A stretch of DNA of 64,000 nucleotides from the NCBI RefSeq assembly GCF_032098525.1, contig NZ_CP134890.1:1736001-1800000 (forward strand). The letters run 5' to 3'. This document shows, in pieces, positions 14,570 to 21,403 of the stretch; position 1 is the first letter of the stretch, and every line of letters begins with the position of its first letter. The translations under genes and the position numbers were made by a program. The notes beneath the pieces are model-generated. The model was not told the DNA's origin. It made no database searches and saw nothing but the letters and a program-made list of their open reading frames with translations. Source of the DNA: Flavobacterium sp. PMTSA4. GTDB taxonomy: Bacteria > Bacteroidota > Bacteroidia > Flavobacteriales > Flavobacteriaceae.

Positions 14570-16231
14570 ATGAATGTTGTTGATGCTTTATTATATCGAA
14601 AACTAAAAAAAGGCGATCAGTACGAAAAACTGATACCGAAGTTTGAAAATGTAGTTAAAAAATTTGACAAGCCAAGCGATAACAGTAATACGTTTGATAC
14701 GTTGGAGTACATGGCTCAATGGAGCAAAAAATATTCCTGGCAGTTTTCAAAAGTAGCACCGTTATTAAAAGGAAAAACGTTAGCAGAAACTTGTAGAAAC
14801 ATTTACAATTTTCTTTATAATCATTTCCAATACAAACTAGACGGCGAAGCGCAAAACCTTTATAGTCCAAGTGCCGCATGGCATTATAGAGAAAAAGGTT
14901 TTGACTGTAAAACCTTCAGTATGTTGGCTCAAATGTTACTAGACAATTTAAAAATTGATTGTTCATTTCGTCAAGTTCAACAAAGTACGCCTTTCTGGTC
15001 GCACGTTTACGTAGTAGTACCCGAAGGAAACAAACTACACATTATCGATGCAACAACGCACAACAACAAAGAAGTTTTTTACACTAAGAAATACGATAAA
15101 AAAATGATGTATCATCGTGGTTTAGCAAGTCCGTTACAATTTACTGGTTTAGGTTGCGCCTGTCAAGGTAAACCAATAGCCAGAACTGGTTTAGGTAATC
15201 CAATGGTATTACAAAATACAGTAAACAACTTTCATAAGTTTTTAACGCAGCTTGAAAGAAACGGCGTTAACCGTAATGTTACCAATACAATGTTAGCAAT
15301 CGTAAAGCAAAACATTGAAAACGGTATAGATCCAAATTTAAGCGAAGTTTTTCAACGTGCAATTGCTATGAATACGCCTACTGGTTTAGGTAGAGTTCAC
15401 GGCTTAGGATTAGATTTAGGAACAACAGCAACAGCAGTAACAGGTGTTTTTTCTGGCGATACTCAATCAATCAAAACCTTAGTTTCTTCAATTATACCAA
15501 CCAATTTTTTAAACTCAACTTTCGGAGCAGTTTTTGCCAACGGTTTTGATTTATCATGTTGGGGAGCAAGTTTAACCCCGCAAAAAGCAAAAGTAAATAT
15601 TGAAAAACAATATGTACCAACTTTTAACTATTGGTTAAACAGAATACAAACAGCCACAAACACCAATGATTTACAAGCTGCGGTTAATCAATTTATCCGT
15701 GATGCTTACGCAATCAATAAATATCAGTTTGAAATAAAACCAAGCGAGGCTAACTGGTCGGCTTGTGCAAGAAAGGCAATCAAAATGTATCAAGATTTTG
15801 TTAAGCCGTTAAAAGTAAAAGCCGATGCAATAGTTAGCGATTTAGTTTCAAAAGGTGCAACCGTAGAAACAAAAAGAATTTCGCCTATTGTATTTATGAT
15901 GCCAAAATCTATAACAGGTTATGACGGCGGAGAAAATGCAACCTGGAAAGCTCCACAAAATTCATTTGTAGATTATCCGTTTTTAAACTTATCAAAAGTT
16001 GTGTTTACCCCTATTAATAGCGGCGATACAATTTCGATAGGTGGCGGAAATACAAGCGGCGGAACTACAAGTGGCGGAAACGTTGCAACTCCACCAAAAC
16101 CAGATAGCAATAAAGGTTTAAGCCTTACAAACGTAGCTTTAGTAGGCGGCGGAATTGCAGCAGCTTTATTCTTGGTTAAACCAAAAACTGATGTAACAAA
16201 GTCAAAACCGAAAACAAAAACTAAAAAATAA
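14570..16231 (+). CDS. transglutaminase-like virion protein with C-terminal membrane anchor
   Basis: 553 aa, first gene of the late operon. Residues about 70-165 look like a transglutaminase/papain-like domain: Cys113 in GFDCKTFS, His145 in FWSHVYVVV and Asp160 in HIIDAT form the expected triad. TGLG motifs recur at 192, 206 and 271. A Gly/Thr-rich linker precedes a C-terminal membrane segment (VALVGGGIAAALFLV) and a Lys-rich end. I infer a membrane-anchored virion protein with cross-linking or protease/amidase activity, perhaps on peptidoglycan during entry. Domain call from the triad spacing; the substrate is unknown. Confidence 0.65.
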   Translation: MNVVDALLYRKLKKGDQYEKLIPKFENVVKKFDKPSDNSNTFDTLEYMAQWSKKYSWQFSKVAPLLKGKTLAETCRNIYNFLYNHFQYKLDGEAQNLYSPSAAWHYREKGFDCKTFSMLAQMLLDNLKIDCSFRQVQQSTPFWSHVYVVVPEGNKLHIIDATTHNNKEVFYTKKYDKKMMYHRGLASPLQFTGLGCACQGKPIARTGLGNPMVLQNTVNNFHKFLTQLERNGVNRNVTNTMLAIVKQNIENGIDPNLSEVFQRAIAMNTPTGLGRVHGLGLDLGTTATAVTGVFSGDTQSIKTLVSSIIPTNFLNSTFGAVFANGFDLSCWGASLTPQKAKVNIEKQYVPTFNYWLNRIQTATNTNDLQAAVNQFIRDAYAINKYQFEIKPSEANWSACARKAIKMYQDFVKPLKVKADAIVSDLVSKGATVETKRISPIVFMMPKSITGYDGGENATWKAPQNSFVDYPFLNLSKVVFTPINSGDTISIGGGNTSGGTTSGGNVATPPKPDSNKGLSLTNVALVGGGIAAALFLVKPKTDVTKSKPKTKTKK

Positions 16232-16242
16232 AAAAAAACGAT

Positions 16243-16698
16243 ATGTCAATAATTAAAAAACCTTCGATTAAAAGTGGTACAGATACAGTTTTGAAAGCTG
16301 TTTCAGTTGGTGTAGGTGTTAAAATGGCTGACGGTGTTTCTGCAATTATGCCGAGTTCGACCAACAGTTATAAAAACTACATTCTTGCTGCACTAGGACT
16401 ATTGGGCGCAGCTTCAGTAGATACTAAAAAGCCAATGGGCGAAAACGTACAATTAGCATTATTAGGCTTCGGCGGAAAACCGATCTATGATGAAATTACA
16501 GCACGTACAAAAGAGGCAATTGCTCCGCAAGATCCTAACACTATTGCTGGTAAATTCTTTAATGCCTTTTTAGGACACAAAGACGAACCAGTAGAATTAG
16601 CTGAAAGATTAGCAGCAGTTGATTGGATGCCAAATAACGACGCTGCAAGCGTTTGGGATAGAGTAGAAACTCAAGATGTCGCCTGGACAGGAGCATAA
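16243..16698 (+). CDS. putative virion membrane protein
   Basis: 151 aa with one or two hydrophobic segments (about residues 15-35 and 46-60, YILAALGLLGAASV) and a soluble acidic C-terminus. It starts 11 bp after the transglutaminase-like gene and directly precedes the capsid candidates. No family recognised. Confidence 0.58.
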   Translation: MSIIKKPSIKSGTDTVLKAVSVGVGVKMADGVSAIMPSSTNSYKNYILAALGLLGAASVDTKKPMGENVQLALLGFGGKPIYDEITARTKEAIAPQDPNTIAGKFFNAFLGHKDEPVELAERLAAVDWMPNNDAASVWDRVETQDVAWTGA

Positions 16699-16740
16699 AA
16701 AAGTAGAAATCAAAAAATAGTAACAAAAAAAATAAAACAA

Positions 16741-16756
16741 AACCATTAAAAAAAAA
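16741..16756 (+). promoter_or_regulatory. leader motif (AACCATTA then A9)
   Basis: Variant of the recurrent motif, 4 bp before the ATG at 16761. Confidence 0.55.
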
Positions 16757-16760
16757 GATC

Positions 16761-17366
16761 ATGAACCCATTACAAAATTATAACAAGAAAACATTCTTTA
16801 TCATTTTGAACTTTTTAGCAATAATGACAAACTCATTATCAGCTCAATTAGTTTCTTCATTGTCAAAAGAACCAGGAAAAGTTAAGTTAGATGACCAAAC
16901 TTTGTACATCCGTAAACAAATCGAAGGCGGAAACCAAGCGGATTTGTTAGACGGTACAACAGAAAGAGTGACAGGTATTTGTAACTTCGATAAAAACAGA
17001 CTTCAACCAGGTAGAGCAGTCGTTTTTGATAGTGTAGCCTTTGAATATGCGGAAGGCACAGCCGACGGAGAAGAAGGAGCATTAGCTTATGACGATGTGC
17101 CACCTGCGGTATTACAAAACTGTGATTTCATAATTAAACAAAACGGTTTAGTAGTTTTTGAAGCACCAGTAAGAGATATTTGCAATATTGATACAGGACA
17201 AAACTCAAAAGATGCCTATACTTCTACAAATTCTTTGAGATTGCTTAATGATGTTGATACTATTGATATGTACATTAAGTTTCCTCCTGGAGTTTCATTA
17301 GATCCTGCAAAATTCCATTATGTACTTATTCGTTTGAAAGGTTGTCAAACGCAAGTTAAATCATAA
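16761..17366 (+). CDS. candidate major capsid protein (beta-rich)
   Basis: 201 aa. Residues 1-29 include a hydrophobic stretch (FFIILNFLAIM); the rest is predicted beta-rich, as in jelly-roll capsid proteins (CDFIIKQNGLVVFEAPV; DVDTIDMYIKFPPGVSLD). The reasons for the call are the leader motif 4 bp upstream, a terminator directly downstream that isolates it for strong expression, and its central place in the late operon. ATG 16824 (Met22) is an alternative start that would drop the hydrophobic part. No sequence family recognised, so this is a hypothesis. Confidence 0.45.
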   Translation: MNPLQNYNKKTFFIILNFLAIMTNSLSAQLVSSLSKEPGKVKLDDQTLYIRKQIEGGNQADLLDGTTERVTGICNFDKNRLQPGRAVVFDSVAFEYAEGTADGEEGALAYDDVPPAVLQNCDFIIKQNGLVVFEAPVRDICNIDTGQNSKDAYTSTNSLRLLNDVDTIDMYIKFPPGVSLDPAKFHYVLIRLKGCQTQVKS

Positions 17367-17372
17367 TAACCG

Positions 17373-17389
17373 AACCATTATTAAAACCA
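17373..17389 (+). promoter_or_regulatory. leader motif variant (AACCATTATTAAAACCA)
   Basis: 17-bp variant of the element's recurrent leader motif, located just after the capsid candidate and before the terminator at 17396. Confidence 0.45.
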
Positions 17390-17395
17390 ATAACC

Positions 17396-17431
17396 AAAAA
17401 AGCCTTGCCTATTAAGGCGAGGCTTTTTTTA
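17396..17431 (+). terminator. terminator inside the late operon
   Basis: AGCCT-t-GCC / GGC-g-AGGCT hairpin with seven T. It should reduce transcription of downstream genes relative to the capsid candidate. Confidence 0.8.
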
Positions 17432-17444
17432 ATCTAAAGACAAA

Positions 17445-17810
17445 ATGGAATTTGAAACACCTAAATACGATTACGTTACCGTTAATGTAATATTGGAAAA
17501 AAACACCTTGAAAAGCACTAGAGTATTAGCCGATATTCCAGGCTCAAGAGTTGTTGCAATGGCTTGTGTTCCTACTGATAATACTGAAGGTAGAATCATT
17601 GATTTAACCGTTTATCAAAACAATAATGACGTTGTAAAAGCTGCGGACATTAGATTTTCTCAAAAAACGAATGGCGGAACTTATCAAGATAGTATGCGAC
17701 CAGTCGATTTGCCTGGAAGTTTTCAATACTATGTTGAGTTATCAGCCTATGAAACTTCGGCAGTACAAAACGTGCAAGTTCAAGTATTATTCATGTACCA
17801 AAAAAACTAA
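17445..17810 (+). CDS. candidate minor capsid protein (beta-rich)
   Basis: 121 aa, predicted almost wholly beta (YDYVTVNVILEKNTL; QNVQVQVLFMYQ). Its length suits a single jelly roll. It is immediately downstream of the 201-aa capsid candidate. Phages of the single-jelly-roll, internal-membrane type have two different small capsid proteins side by side, so the pair may correspond. No direct homology seen. Confidence 0.45.
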   Translation: MEFETPKYDYVTVNVILEKNTLKSTRVLADIPGSRVVAMACVPTDNTEGRIIDLTVYQNNNDVVKAADIRFSQKTNGGTYQDSMRPVDLPGSFQYYVELSAYETSAVQNVQVQVLFMYQKN

Positions 17811-17817
17811 CTAAAAT

Positions 17818-18081
17818 ATGTTTTTTGTACCAGGCGACATGGTTAACGAACTAGTTACCAACTCTATTAATAATTTTTCCATGAAAGGGAAATGCAATCC
17901 TACGTTTCAAAATCAAGGAACGCAAAACGTTTACGTTAACGGTATGTTATTAGAGCCAGGCGACAGTTTTCCTGTAAATGTACCAGGTGTGGTTTTACAA
18001 AATGAAATTAAAATCACTTTTGGTAATGATTCGACAAAACAAAACATCCTTTATATAGGATATGTAACACTAAATCAATAA
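17818..18081 (+). CDS. candidate small structural protein
   Basis: 87 aa, beta-rich (NVYVNGMLLEPGDSFPV; KQNILYIGYVTLNQ), possibly a single barrel or a vertex protein. It follows the 121-aa gene by 7 bp. No family recognised. Confidence 0.5.
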   Translation: MFFVPGDMVNELVTNSINNFSMKGKCNPTFQNQGTQNVYVNGMLLEPGDSFPVNVPGVVLQNEIKITFGNDSTKQNILYIGYVTLNQ

Positions 18082-18101
18082 AACTCAATTCACGCAAAGA
18101 C

Positions 18102-18944
18102 ATGAGCAATATTTCAAAAGCAATTCAATTCTTAAAACTTAGTCCAGAAACTAGGTTTTTAAGCATTGTAGATCAATCAACATCTAACCATGTTGTAAAA
18201 AAGTATATCTACTTACAAGAAATACCAAACGAAGATTTGGAAAATTTTCTAAAATCCAACCTAAACAACCCTAACGATTTTGCTCGTTTTTGGGTTGAAG
18301 TTAGAGAAAAACAAGGCAACACTTCAGTAAAGAAAGCATCATTTCCAGTTGAAGTTAATGCAAATAACAACAATGCACCAGTTCAAACTATGGAAGTAGC
18401 AACAACGCAACAAGTTCAAGCAGCACCAGTTTACAATCTTCCTGCCAGTTTAGGTGGACTTGGCGTTGATATGTTGGGACAAATCATAACAGACAAAGTT
18501 AACTCTCAACGTTATGAAGATAAAGTAGATCAACTAAACGAGGCAAAGGACGAAATCAGAAATTTAAGAAGTGCCAACGACAGATTAGATTTAGAGTTAC
18601 GCACAACCAAAACGAAACTCGAAACCGCCGAAGCAAAAGAAACTTTAGCCGTAATGATGGCTAAAATGGAAAACAAAGGCTTTTTCGACGGCGACGGTTT
18701 TCAAAAGTTGCTTGAAAAAGCACCAGAAATGTTGGAAAAAATAGCAGCTATGAAAAACGGTGGCTTTTCGCCAGAAGTTGAGCAACTTGGAAACCCTAAT
18801 TGGAGTGAAACCAAAAAAGAGTTTGTTACAATTCTCGATATTTTAAATGATCAGCAAGTACAGTTATTAGGTGCAATTTGCCATAAGTTTAGTAGTAATC
18901 CTGCTTTAGTTCAAGAAGTTGAAAAATTAATTGTCAATGGATAA
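18102..18944 (+). CDS. coiled-coil late protein
   Basis: 280 aa. An N-terminal alpha/beta part (1-85), a Gln/Ala-rich linker, then a long coiled coil (about 145-195, RNLRSANDRLDLELRTTKTK) and a helical C-terminus. Could be a scaffold, spike base or assembly protein. Its stop overlaps the next gene by 8 bp. Confidence 0.55.
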   Translation: MSNISKAIQFLKLSPETRFLSIVDQSTSNHVVKKYIYLQEIPNEDLENFLKSNLNNPNDFARFWVEVREKQGNTSVKKASFPVEVNANNNNAPVQTMEVATTQQVQAAPVYNLPASLGGLGVDMLGQIITDKVNSQRYEDKVDQLNEAKDEIRNLRSANDRLDLELRTTKTKLETAEAKETLAVMMAKMENKGFFDGDGFQKLLEKAPEMLEKIAAMKNGGFSPEVEQLGNPNWSETKKEFVTILDILNDQQVQLLGAICHKFSSNPALVQEVEKLIVNG

Positions 18945-19131
18945 TAATACAATTGTAGTCAAAGGCAGTTCAGATATGGACGCTTTGAAAAGAAAAATGA
19001 TATTGCAAAAAATCAATGAATTGCCAACGGATCAATTAACCAGGTTAGGCGAATTATCAGAAATTCCAAAAGCTAAAAGTTATTTAGAAAGTGCGGCAAA
19101 ATTCATGACGTTAAAAGTATTACTAAAGTAA
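18937..19131 (+). CDS. small helical late protein
   Basis: 64 aa from ATG 18937 (MDNNTIVVKGSS), which overlaps the end of the coiled-coil gene by 8 bp. An upstream TTG at 18931 is open but less likely. Helical, basic. No family recognised. Confidence 0.55.
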   Translation: MDNNTIVVKGSSDMDALKRKMILQKINELPTDQLTRLGELSEIPKAKSYLESAAKFMTLKVLLK

Positions 19132-19138
19132 AAAAAAG

Positions 19139-19666
19139 ATGCCTAGTAAATCAAAAATAGGAAATCCAGTTTTGTTGGCGGAAGCAGTAAACAAATCAGA
19201 AGTAAACAAACAAGTTGCTTCTGTGCTTCCGTTTTTAATAAAATTTGCCGTTGTAGGTACAGCAGGATATTTGATTTACAGAAGTTGGTCCAATCGTTTT
19301 GTAAAAATATCTGAAAACTCTAACTATCCACAAGCTAATGTTTCTTTGGCAGTTGCAAAATCTAAAGCCGATGCAATTGAGGGATCAATGGGTTGGTTTA
19401 CTACCGACTACAATACTGTTGCAGCACAATTAACAGGCTTAAATTATAACGGTTTTGTGCGTGTTTACAATGCTTTTGGTAAACGTAGAGGACAATTATT
19501 TGGCGGACAATTAAACCTTATTGAATGGTTGCAGGACCAATTTAGAGGCGAAGATTTAACCAAACTTTCATTTTTACTAAATGGAGCATTTTTTAGACAA
19601 GCACCAGAACCAACAAAAGAAGTTACAAAAAAAGAAGTTTCTCAAGCTAAATTTATTGGAATATGA
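19139..19666 (+). CDS. membrane-anchored virion candidate, annexin-like repeat A
   Basis: 175 aa. A membrane segment (LPFLIKFAVVGTAGYLIY, about 29-46) is followed by a helical domain with the pattern N-x2-GFVRVYNAFGKR and then WLQDQFRGEDLTKLSFLL. The same pattern occurs in the next protein (NQFGQLMTAFGKR; LKNELSTDDYNDL). The pair therefore look like paralogues with an annexin-like helical unit. Its end (KFIGI) resembles the end of the 180-aa protein (MFLGI). Overlaps the next start by four bases. Confidence 0.58.
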   Translation: MPSKSKIGNPVLLAEAVNKSEVNKQVASVLPFLIKFAVVGTAGYLIYRSWSNRFVKISENSNYPQANVSLAVAKSKADAIEGSMGWFTTDYNTVAAQLTGLNYNGFVRVYNAFGKRRGQLFGGQLNLIEWLQDQFRGEDLTKLSFLLNGAFFRQAPEPTKEVTKKEVSQAKFIGI

Positions 19667-20118
19667 CACCACAAGACAAAAAATACATAACCTACGGAGT
19701 TGGTGGAATTGCCGCAATATTATTGCTTTCTGCAATTTTTAAGAAAAAAAACGATCCTTCTAATTCAACCTACGATCCAACAGGAAACGGCAGCGTAACC
19801 AACGCTAATAATTCTGTTTTTAATGCTAAAAAAATAGCCGACGAACTTTATAATTTATTAAGACGTACGGGCGGTTCTAGTTTTCTTAATCCAGGACAAA
19901 CCGAAGAAGTTTTTTCATTATTAAGAACCGTTTCTCAAAATCAATTTGGGCAACTTATGACGGCTTTTGGTAAACGTGCTTACAATAAATTTTCTGCTAA
20001 TGATTTGTTTTTATTATGGCAAACACCAACTTATTATCCTTTAGATATAATTCTAAAAAACGAATTATCAACGGACGATTATAATGATTTAAAACAAAAA
20101 TATCCAAACTACCTATAA
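19663..20118 (+). CDS. membrane-anchored virion candidate, annexin-like repeat B
   Basis: 151 aa. An N-terminal membrane segment (VGGIAAILLLSAIF) with KKK after it, a polar linker, then the helical unit with LMTAFGKR shared with the previous protein. Probable paralogue and partner, perhaps in the virion membrane. Coupled by an ATGA overlap; 1 bp to the next gene. Confidence 0.58.
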   Translation: MTPQDKKYITYGVGGIAAILLLSAIFKKKNDPSNSTYDPTGNGSVTNANNSVFNAKKIADELYNLLRRTGGSSFLNPGQTEEVFSLLRTVSQNQFGQLMTAFGKRAYNKFSANDLFLLWQTPTYYPLDIILKNELSTDDYNDLKQKYPNYL

Positions 20119-20119
20119 C

Positions 20120-20692
20120 ATGAATAATACAATCAATTTTAATGGTTTAGGTGCGGTTGCAGCCAATTTGGATAGTTCATTTAATACTGATCTTGCAAAT
20201 ATAGCGACTTATAATCCTGGTACACCAATTAATGTTTTAGTTCCAACAGGATTGCAACCAATAACAACAATACCAACAGTAACATTGCCAACAGCTTTAC
20301 AGCCTACTTCTGGCGATGTTTTACCACAAATTGAGCCAGACGTTAAAATTACGTTACGCACAACGGTAAAAAGCAAAGAGGAAACTTTGCCATTGGCTAC
20401 CGTTCAAGTTGATGATCAGTTTTACAGCACGACCGAAAATGGTTTTATTCAATTGATTAATACCAACGCTAACGCTTCAATAATAATCAGTTATATAGGT
20501 TATAAGCCGTTTAAAGCAATTGCTAAAAATGTGCCTTCAGTAGTAGTTTTAGAGCAAGACAGTAATGTTTTGCCGCCAATAATAATAAAACCGCCTAAAA
20601 GTTACTTAGGTTGGTTTGCAGCAGCTTTGTTAGCCGCAGCAGTAATCAAAAAAGCAACAGAGAAAAAGAAAACAACAGTTTCAAGTATTTAG
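20120..20692 (+). CDS. virion candidate with carboxypeptidase-regulatory-like domain and C-terminal anchor
   Basis: 190 aa. A Thr/Pro-rich N-terminal part is followed by about residues 75-150 resembling a CarboxypepD_reg-like beta sandwich (LPLATVQVDDQFYSTTENGF; IIISYIGYKPF). The C-terminal membrane segment (YLGWFAAALLAAAVI) has a Lys-rich end. The NFNGLG near the start echoes the GLG motifs of other late proteins. Probably exposed at the virion or cell surface. Confidence 0.55.
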   Translation: MNNTINFNGLGAVAANLDSSFNTDLANIATYNPGTPINVLVPTGLQPITTIPTVTLPTALQPTSGDVLPQIEPDVKITLRTTVKSKEETLPLATVQVDDQFYSTTENGFIQLINTNANASIIISYIGYKPFKAIAKNVPSVVVLEQDSNVLPPIIIKPPKSYLGWFAAALLAAAVIKKATEKKKTTVSSI

Positions 20693-20726
20693 TTAGGTTA
20701 GTTAGCAGCAAAAATTTGCGTGAATG

Positions 20727-20773
20727 TTGGCAACTTGCGGGTTGAATTTGGACGGTAAACCCGCAATTGTCAA
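20727..20773 (+). other. stable hairpin in the only wide gap of the late operon
   Basis: TTGGCAAcTTGCGGGTT pairs with AACCCGCAATTGTCAA around a 14-nt loop, in the 100-bp gap before the lytic transglycosylase. No T run follows, so it is not a standard terminator; it could be a processing or attenuation element. Confidence 0.55.
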
Positions 20774-20792
20774 TTTCTAAAAACAAAAAAGT

Positions 20793-21323
20793 ATGAGTTT
20801 GATTTACGAAAATAAAGTGCCTTCAAGTTATCGTATTCCTTTTATTGCAAAAGTAAAAGAAATAGCGACAAAACTTGGTATTAACCCTAATTGGTTAATG
20901 GCAATAATGCATTGGGAAAGCGCAGGAACTTTTTCGCCTTCAATCACTAATAGCATTGGTGCAACTGGTTTAATTCAGTTCATGCCTTCCACAGCCATTG
21001 GCTTAGGAACTACAACCACAGCATTAAGAAACATGACAGCAGTACAGCAGCTTGATTATGTTTTAAAATATTATTTGCCTTATAAATCAAAAATCACAAA
21101 TTATGTTGACTGTTATCTTGTTACGTTTTTTCCTGCCGCAGTTGGCAAAGATGAAAACTACATTATTCAAACGAGCAAATTACCCGCATCATTGATAGCG
21201 ACACAAAATCCCGCCTTTGATATAAACAAAGACAAAAAAGTTACCGTAGGCGAAATTGCAACCGTAATGTTAAGAAAGCTGCCTACTGAATGGATTAAGG
21301 AATTTGTAAAAAAAAAGCAGTAA
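20793..21323 (+). CDS. lytic transglycosylase (SLT) with EF-hand loop
   Basis: 176 aa. The SLT fold cleaves the MurNAc-GlcNAc bond of peptidoglycan with formation of 1,6-anhydroMurNAc. Catalytic Glu42 is in MHWESAG, followed by the family motif IGATGLIQFMP. A C-terminal EF-hand-type loop (DINKDKKVTVGE) suggests calcium binding. No signal peptide. The gene ends in gta-aaa-aaa-aag-cag-taa; a -1 shift on A-AAA-AAG continues into a membrane segment that stops at 21403, overlapping the next start by four bases. The longer form would be about 203 aa and membrane-anchored. It could serve entry (virion-bound) or lysis. Confidence 0.85.
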   Translation: MSLIYENKVPSSYRIPFIAKVKEIATKLGINPNWLMAIMHWESAGTFSPSITNSIGATGLIQFMPSTAIGLGTTTTALRNMTAVQQLDYVLKYYLPYKSKITNYVDCYLVTFFPAAVGKDENYIIQTSKLPASLIATQNPAFDINKDKKVTVGEIATVMLRKLPTEWIKEFVKKKQ

Positions 21324-21403
21324 TTGGAATAACAGGACTAGCATTTTTAACAGCAGCTTTCTTCATAGGAAAGCATTATTACGATAAGAATAAAAAGAAA
21401 TGA
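21309..21403 (+). CDS. -1 frame extension of the lytic transglycosylase (membrane anchor)
   Basis: In the -1 frame, after nine A, the reading is AVIGITGLAFLTAAFFIG then HYYDKNKKK and stop (21401-21403). It has no ATG of its own. The slippery heptamer A-AAA-AAG is in the correct register for -1 frameshifting, as in dnaX. The hydrophobic segment with a Lys-rich end matches the anchors of other late proteins, and the ATGA overlap with the spike gene is the coupling used throughout this operon. Alternatives: a recent frameshift mutation or a homopolymer sequencing error. Confidence 0.55.
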
